Source of the DNA: an uncultured Steroidobacteraceae bacterium
Lineage (GTDB): Bacteria > Pseudomonadota > Gammaproteobacteria > Steroidobacterales > Steroidobacteraceae
DNA: 8,579 nt
Assembly: GCA_955652795.1 (NCBI GenBank)
Contig: CATPBQ010000202.1
Span: 1-8,579 of the forward strand
Direction: 5' to 3'
Shown: in pieces, positions 6,457-8,579 of the stretch
How positions within the stretch are numbered: the stretch's first letter is position 1
Layout of the letters: each line of letters opens with the position of its first letter
Made by a program: the position numbers and the translations under genes
Notes under the pieces: model-generated
What the model was told of the DNA's origin: nothing
What the model saw: the letters and a program-made list of their open reading frames with translations, nothing else
Database searches by the model: none

Positions 6457-7054
6457 CGCGCTCCAGAACGCGGTGGCCTCCGACCATACGATCCTTGTAC
6501 TCGGCGACAGCCTGAGCGCCGCACTTGGAATCCGGCCGGAGCAGGGTTGGGTTGCGCTGCTCGCGCAGCGACTTCAGGCACAAGGGTACGGATACCAGAT
6601 CGTCAACGCCAGCGTAAGCGGCGAGACCACCAGCGGGGGCCTCGAGCGCCTGCCGCGGGCACTGCAGCTGCACCAGCCGGGAACCGTCATCCTGGAGCTG
6701 GGCGCCAACGACGGGCTGCGCGGGCTGCCGGTGGAGGAAACCCGCGAGAATCTCGCGCACATGGTGCGCCTGTCACAGGCGGCCGGCGCCCGGGTACTGC
6801 TGGTCGGCATGCGCATTCCGCCCAACTACGGACCGCGCTACACGGAAGCATTCGCGCGTATGTTCCCCGAGCTGGCAAACCAATATCATCTGCCGCTCGT
6901 GCCGTTCCTGCTGGAGAAGGTGGCCCTCGATCCAACGCGCATGCAACAGGACGGCATGCACCCTAACGCCCGGGGCGAGCCACCGGTTCTCGATACACTC
7001 TGGCCGTACCTGAAGCCACTCCTCAAGAAGAATCCTCAAAGCGGGGCACGTTGA
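6410..7054 (+). CDS. tesA: TesA: secreted SGNH acyl-CoA thioesterase I / lysophospholipase L1
   Basis: TesA hydrolyses acyl thioesters and lysophospholipids, releasing fatty acids, normally in the periplasm. With the TTG start it has 214 residues, against 208 for E. coli TesA. A signal peptide (hydrophobic core about residues 3-20) ends in AVA, with likely cleavage after A23. All four SGNH blocks are present: GDSLS with nucleophile S34, NASVSG with G71, LGANDGLRG with N100, and DGMHPN with D181 and H184 completing the triad. The start is chosen for its GGAGA site and signal-peptide size; an in-frame ATG at 6347 would add 21 residues and place RFSARRTRLR ahead of the hydrophobic core, and a TTG at 6380 is a second alternative. 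The gene overlaps divergent ybbA by 47 bases at the chosen start. Its stop shares one base with the fadD start (TGATG), so the two are probably co-translated. The divergent ybbA-ybbP neighbourhood matches E. coli. Confidence 0.94.
   Translation: MRIVGAWALGLGLVFIALQNAVASDHTILVLGDSLSAALGIRPEQGWVALLAQRLQAQGYGYQIVNASVSGETTSGGLERLPRALQLHQPGTVILELGANDGLRGLPVEETRENLAHMVRLSQAAGARVLLVGMRIPPNYGPRYTEAFARMFPELANQYHLPLVPFLLEKVALDPTRMQQDGMHPNARGEPPVLDTLWPYLKPLLKKNPQSGAR
6461..6464 (-). promoter_or_regulatory. Ribosome-binding site of ybbA, located inside tesA
   Basis: CTCC on the plus strand reads GGAG on the minus strand, four bases before the ATG at 6456. It lies within the tesA signal-peptide coding region. 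It supports the ybbA start and hence the head-to-head overlap. Confidence 0.6.
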
Positions 7055-8579
7055 TGGACAGAATCTGGCTGAAGTCGTATCCGCCCTACGTGCCCGCGGA
7101 AGTCGATCCCACGCAGCTGCGTTCGCTGAAGCAGCTGCTGGAGGACACCTGTGCCGAGCATGCCGAGCGCATTGCCTTCATCCAGATGGGTGCGCAGCTC
7201 ACCTACCGGCAGCTCGATGAGCTCACGCGTGCCTTCGCCGCGTGGCTGCAGCAGCAGGGGTTCAGGAAGGGTGCTCGCCTCGCCATCATGCTGCCCAACA
7301 CGCTGCAGTATCCGATCGCGATGTTCGGGGCGCTGCGCGCGGGCCTGATCGTGGTCAACACCAACCCGCTGTACACCGCGCCGGAGTTGCTTCACCAGCT
7401 CAGCGACTCGGGGGCCACAGCGATCCTGGTACTGGAGAACTTCGCGCACGTACTGCAGAAAGTGCTCGCTGGTACCCAGGTGAAGCGCGTGCTGGTGACC
7501 GCCGCGGGCGATTTCCTCGGGTTCCCCAAGTCACTCATCGTGAACTACGTCGTGCGCCACGTGCGCCGGCAGGTACCGCGCTGGGACATCCCCGGTGCGA
7601 TCTCGTTCAAGGCGGCGGTCAGTGCCGGACTGAAGCAGCCGCTCGCACCGGTGGACGTCGGTTCCGACGATCTGGCCTTCCTGCAGTACACCGGAGGCAC
7701 GACCGGAGTGGCCAAGGGCGCCATGCTGTCGCACGGCAACGTGAGCACCAACGTGCTGCAGGCCGAAGCGTGGCTCGGGAAGAGCTTCCGCGACGAGGCC
7801 GCGGTGCTGATCACCGCGATCCCGCTGTACCACATCTTCGCGCTGTCGGCGAACTGCATGCTGTTCGCACGCCTCGGCTGGAAGAACGTGCTGATCATCA
7901 ATCCGCGCGATCTCCCGGCGCTCATCGCCGACATGCGCAAGTACCCCTGCACCTTCATAAGCGGCGTCAACACGCTGTTCAACGCACTGCTGCACGCGCC
8001 GGGGTTCGACAAGCTCGACTTCAGCCAGTTGAAGATCACGCTCGGCGGTGGCATGGCCGTGCAGGCGACGGTCGCGCAACGCTGGAAGGAGGTAACCGGC
8101 AGCATCCTGACACAGGCCTGGGGCCTCACCGAGACCTCCCCGGCCGCGTGCATCAATCCGCCGAACGAGCCGTTCAACGGCTCGATCGGCCTGCCGATCT
8201 CCTCGACCGAGATCGCGATCAAGGATGACGCCGGCAACGACCTCGAGCTGGGTCAGATCGGCGAGATCTGCGTGCGCGGGCCGCAGGTGATGCGCGGTTA
8301 CTGGAATCGCGCCGATGAGACCGCCAAGGTGATGCTGCCGGGAGGGTGGCTGCGCACCGGCGACGTCGGCCGCATCGACGCGCGCGGGTTCGTGTACATC
8401 GAGGACCGCAAGAAGGACATGATCCTGGTCTCGGGCTTCAACGTCTATCCGAACGAAGTAGAGGCGGTCGCCGTCACGCACCCTGGGGTCCTCGAGGCCG
8501 CCGCGGTCGCGCAGCCTGACGAGCGCTCCGGCGAAGTCGTCGCGTTGTTCGTGGTGCGCAAGGATCCGGCGCTCACCGA
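7054..8579 (+). CDS. fadD: FadD-type long-chain fatty-acid-CoA ligase, 3'-truncated by window
   Basis: This enzyme activates long-chain fatty acids with ATP and CoA to acyl-CoA at the inner membrane, feeding beta-oxidation or lipid synthesis. The frame from ATG 7054 stays open to the window end (508 codons). The N-terminus MDRIWLKSYPPYVPAEV aligns by eye with E. coli FadD (561 residues), so about 50 residues are missing. The AMP-binding P-loop is YTGGTTGVAKG (212-222), the adenylate motif WGLTETSP (356-363), GWLRTGD (431-437), and the fatty-acyl/hinge signature DRKKDMILVSGFNVYPNEVE (451-470). ITAIPLYHIFAL and ISGVNTLFNALL are also FadD-like. The C-terminal catalytic lysine motif falls outside the window and cannot be checked. 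GGGG at 7043-7046 precedes the start by seven bases; the ATG shares a base with the tesA stop. Several fadD paralogues are common in such organisms, so the exact paralogue is open. Confidence 0.96.
   Translation, partial: MDRIWLKSYPPYVPAEVDPTQLRSLKQLLEDTCAEHAERIAFIQMGAQLTYRQLDELTRAFAAWLQQQGFRKGARLAIMLPNTLQYPIAMFGALRAGLIVVNTNPLYTAPELLHQLSDSGATAILVLENFAHVLQKVLAGTQVKRVLVTAAGDFLGFPKSLIVNYVVRHVRRQVPRWDIPGAISFKAAVSAGLKQPLAPVDVGSDDLAFLQYTGGTTGVAKGAMLSHGNVSTNVLQAEAWLGKSFRDEAAVLITAIPLYHIFALSANCMLFARLGWKNVLIINPRDLPALIADMRKYPCTFISGVNTLFNALLHAPGFDKLDFSQLKITLGGGMAVQATVAQRWKEVTGSILTQAWGLTETSPAACINPPNEPFNGSIGLPISSTEIAIKDDAGNDLELGQIGEICVRGPQVMRGYWNRADETAKVMLPGGWLRTGDVGRIDARGFVYIEDRKKDMILVSGFNVYPNEVEAVAVTHPGVLEAAAVAQPDERSGEVVALFVVRKDPALT

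Noticed and set aside
5812..6966. 384-residue plus-strand frame crossing ybbA and tesA
   Set aside because: It runs through both genes in the wrong frame and contains no recognisable motif.
7242..8481. Long open frames in other frames and strands over fadD
   Set aside because: The frame starting at 7054 carries every FadD motif; the others are Arg/His-rich shadows.

Overview
The window is compact, GC-rich bacterial chromosome with very little intergenic DNA. Gene content and order point to a gammaproteobacterium. The strongest evidence is a divergent ybbA-ybbP / tesA arrangement like that of Escherichia coli, with a fadD-type acyl-CoA ligase directly after tesA. The high GC and Ala/Pro/Arg-rich proteins would suit Xanthomonadales/Nevskiales/Steroidobacter-like groups, but this placement is inference; no rRNA or other marker is present.

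Layout. (1) Bases 1-1620, plus strand: a two-component pair. It consists of the 3' part of a LytS/AlgZ-type sensor histidine kinase (5' end outside the window) and a LytTR-type response regulator, with stop and start overlapping (ATGA). (2) Bases 1621-1755: the only real intergenic gap, holding an extended near-symmetrical hairpin at 1627-1680. (3) Bases 1756-3258, plus strand: a 500-residue protein I cannot name. It has a long Ala/Pro-rich N-terminal half, a short conserved helical block, one membrane segment and a probable periplasmic beta-rich domain. (4) Bases 3263-6456, minus strand: an ABC exporter pair of the YbbA/YbbP type, convergent with the unknown gene (4 bases between stop codons) and itself joined by a GTGA overlap. 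(5) Bases 6410-8579, plus strand: tesA (secreted SGNH thioesterase/lysophospholipase) followed by fadD (long-chain acyl-CoA ligase, cut by the window end), joined by a TGATG stop/start.

How the genes fit together. TesA releases fatty acids from thioesters or lysophospholipids and FadD activates free fatty acids to acyl-CoA, so the tesA-fadD pair reads as a fatty-acid release and re-activation unit. YbbA (ATPase) and YbbP (about 10 membrane segments, two FtsX-like domains) form a type VII-like ABC machine probably acting on envelope lipid or lipoprotein-type substrates; its conserved neighbourhood with tesA suggests a linked envelope/lipid role, which is inference. The two genes ybbA and tesA overlap head to head at their 5' ends, so each promoter must lie inside the other gene.

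Most of the window is ordinary housekeeping or regulatory content. I do not see a clear undescribed multi-gene system. The least explained items are the 500-residue membrane protein, the hairpin before it, and the overlapping divergent start of ybbA and tesA.
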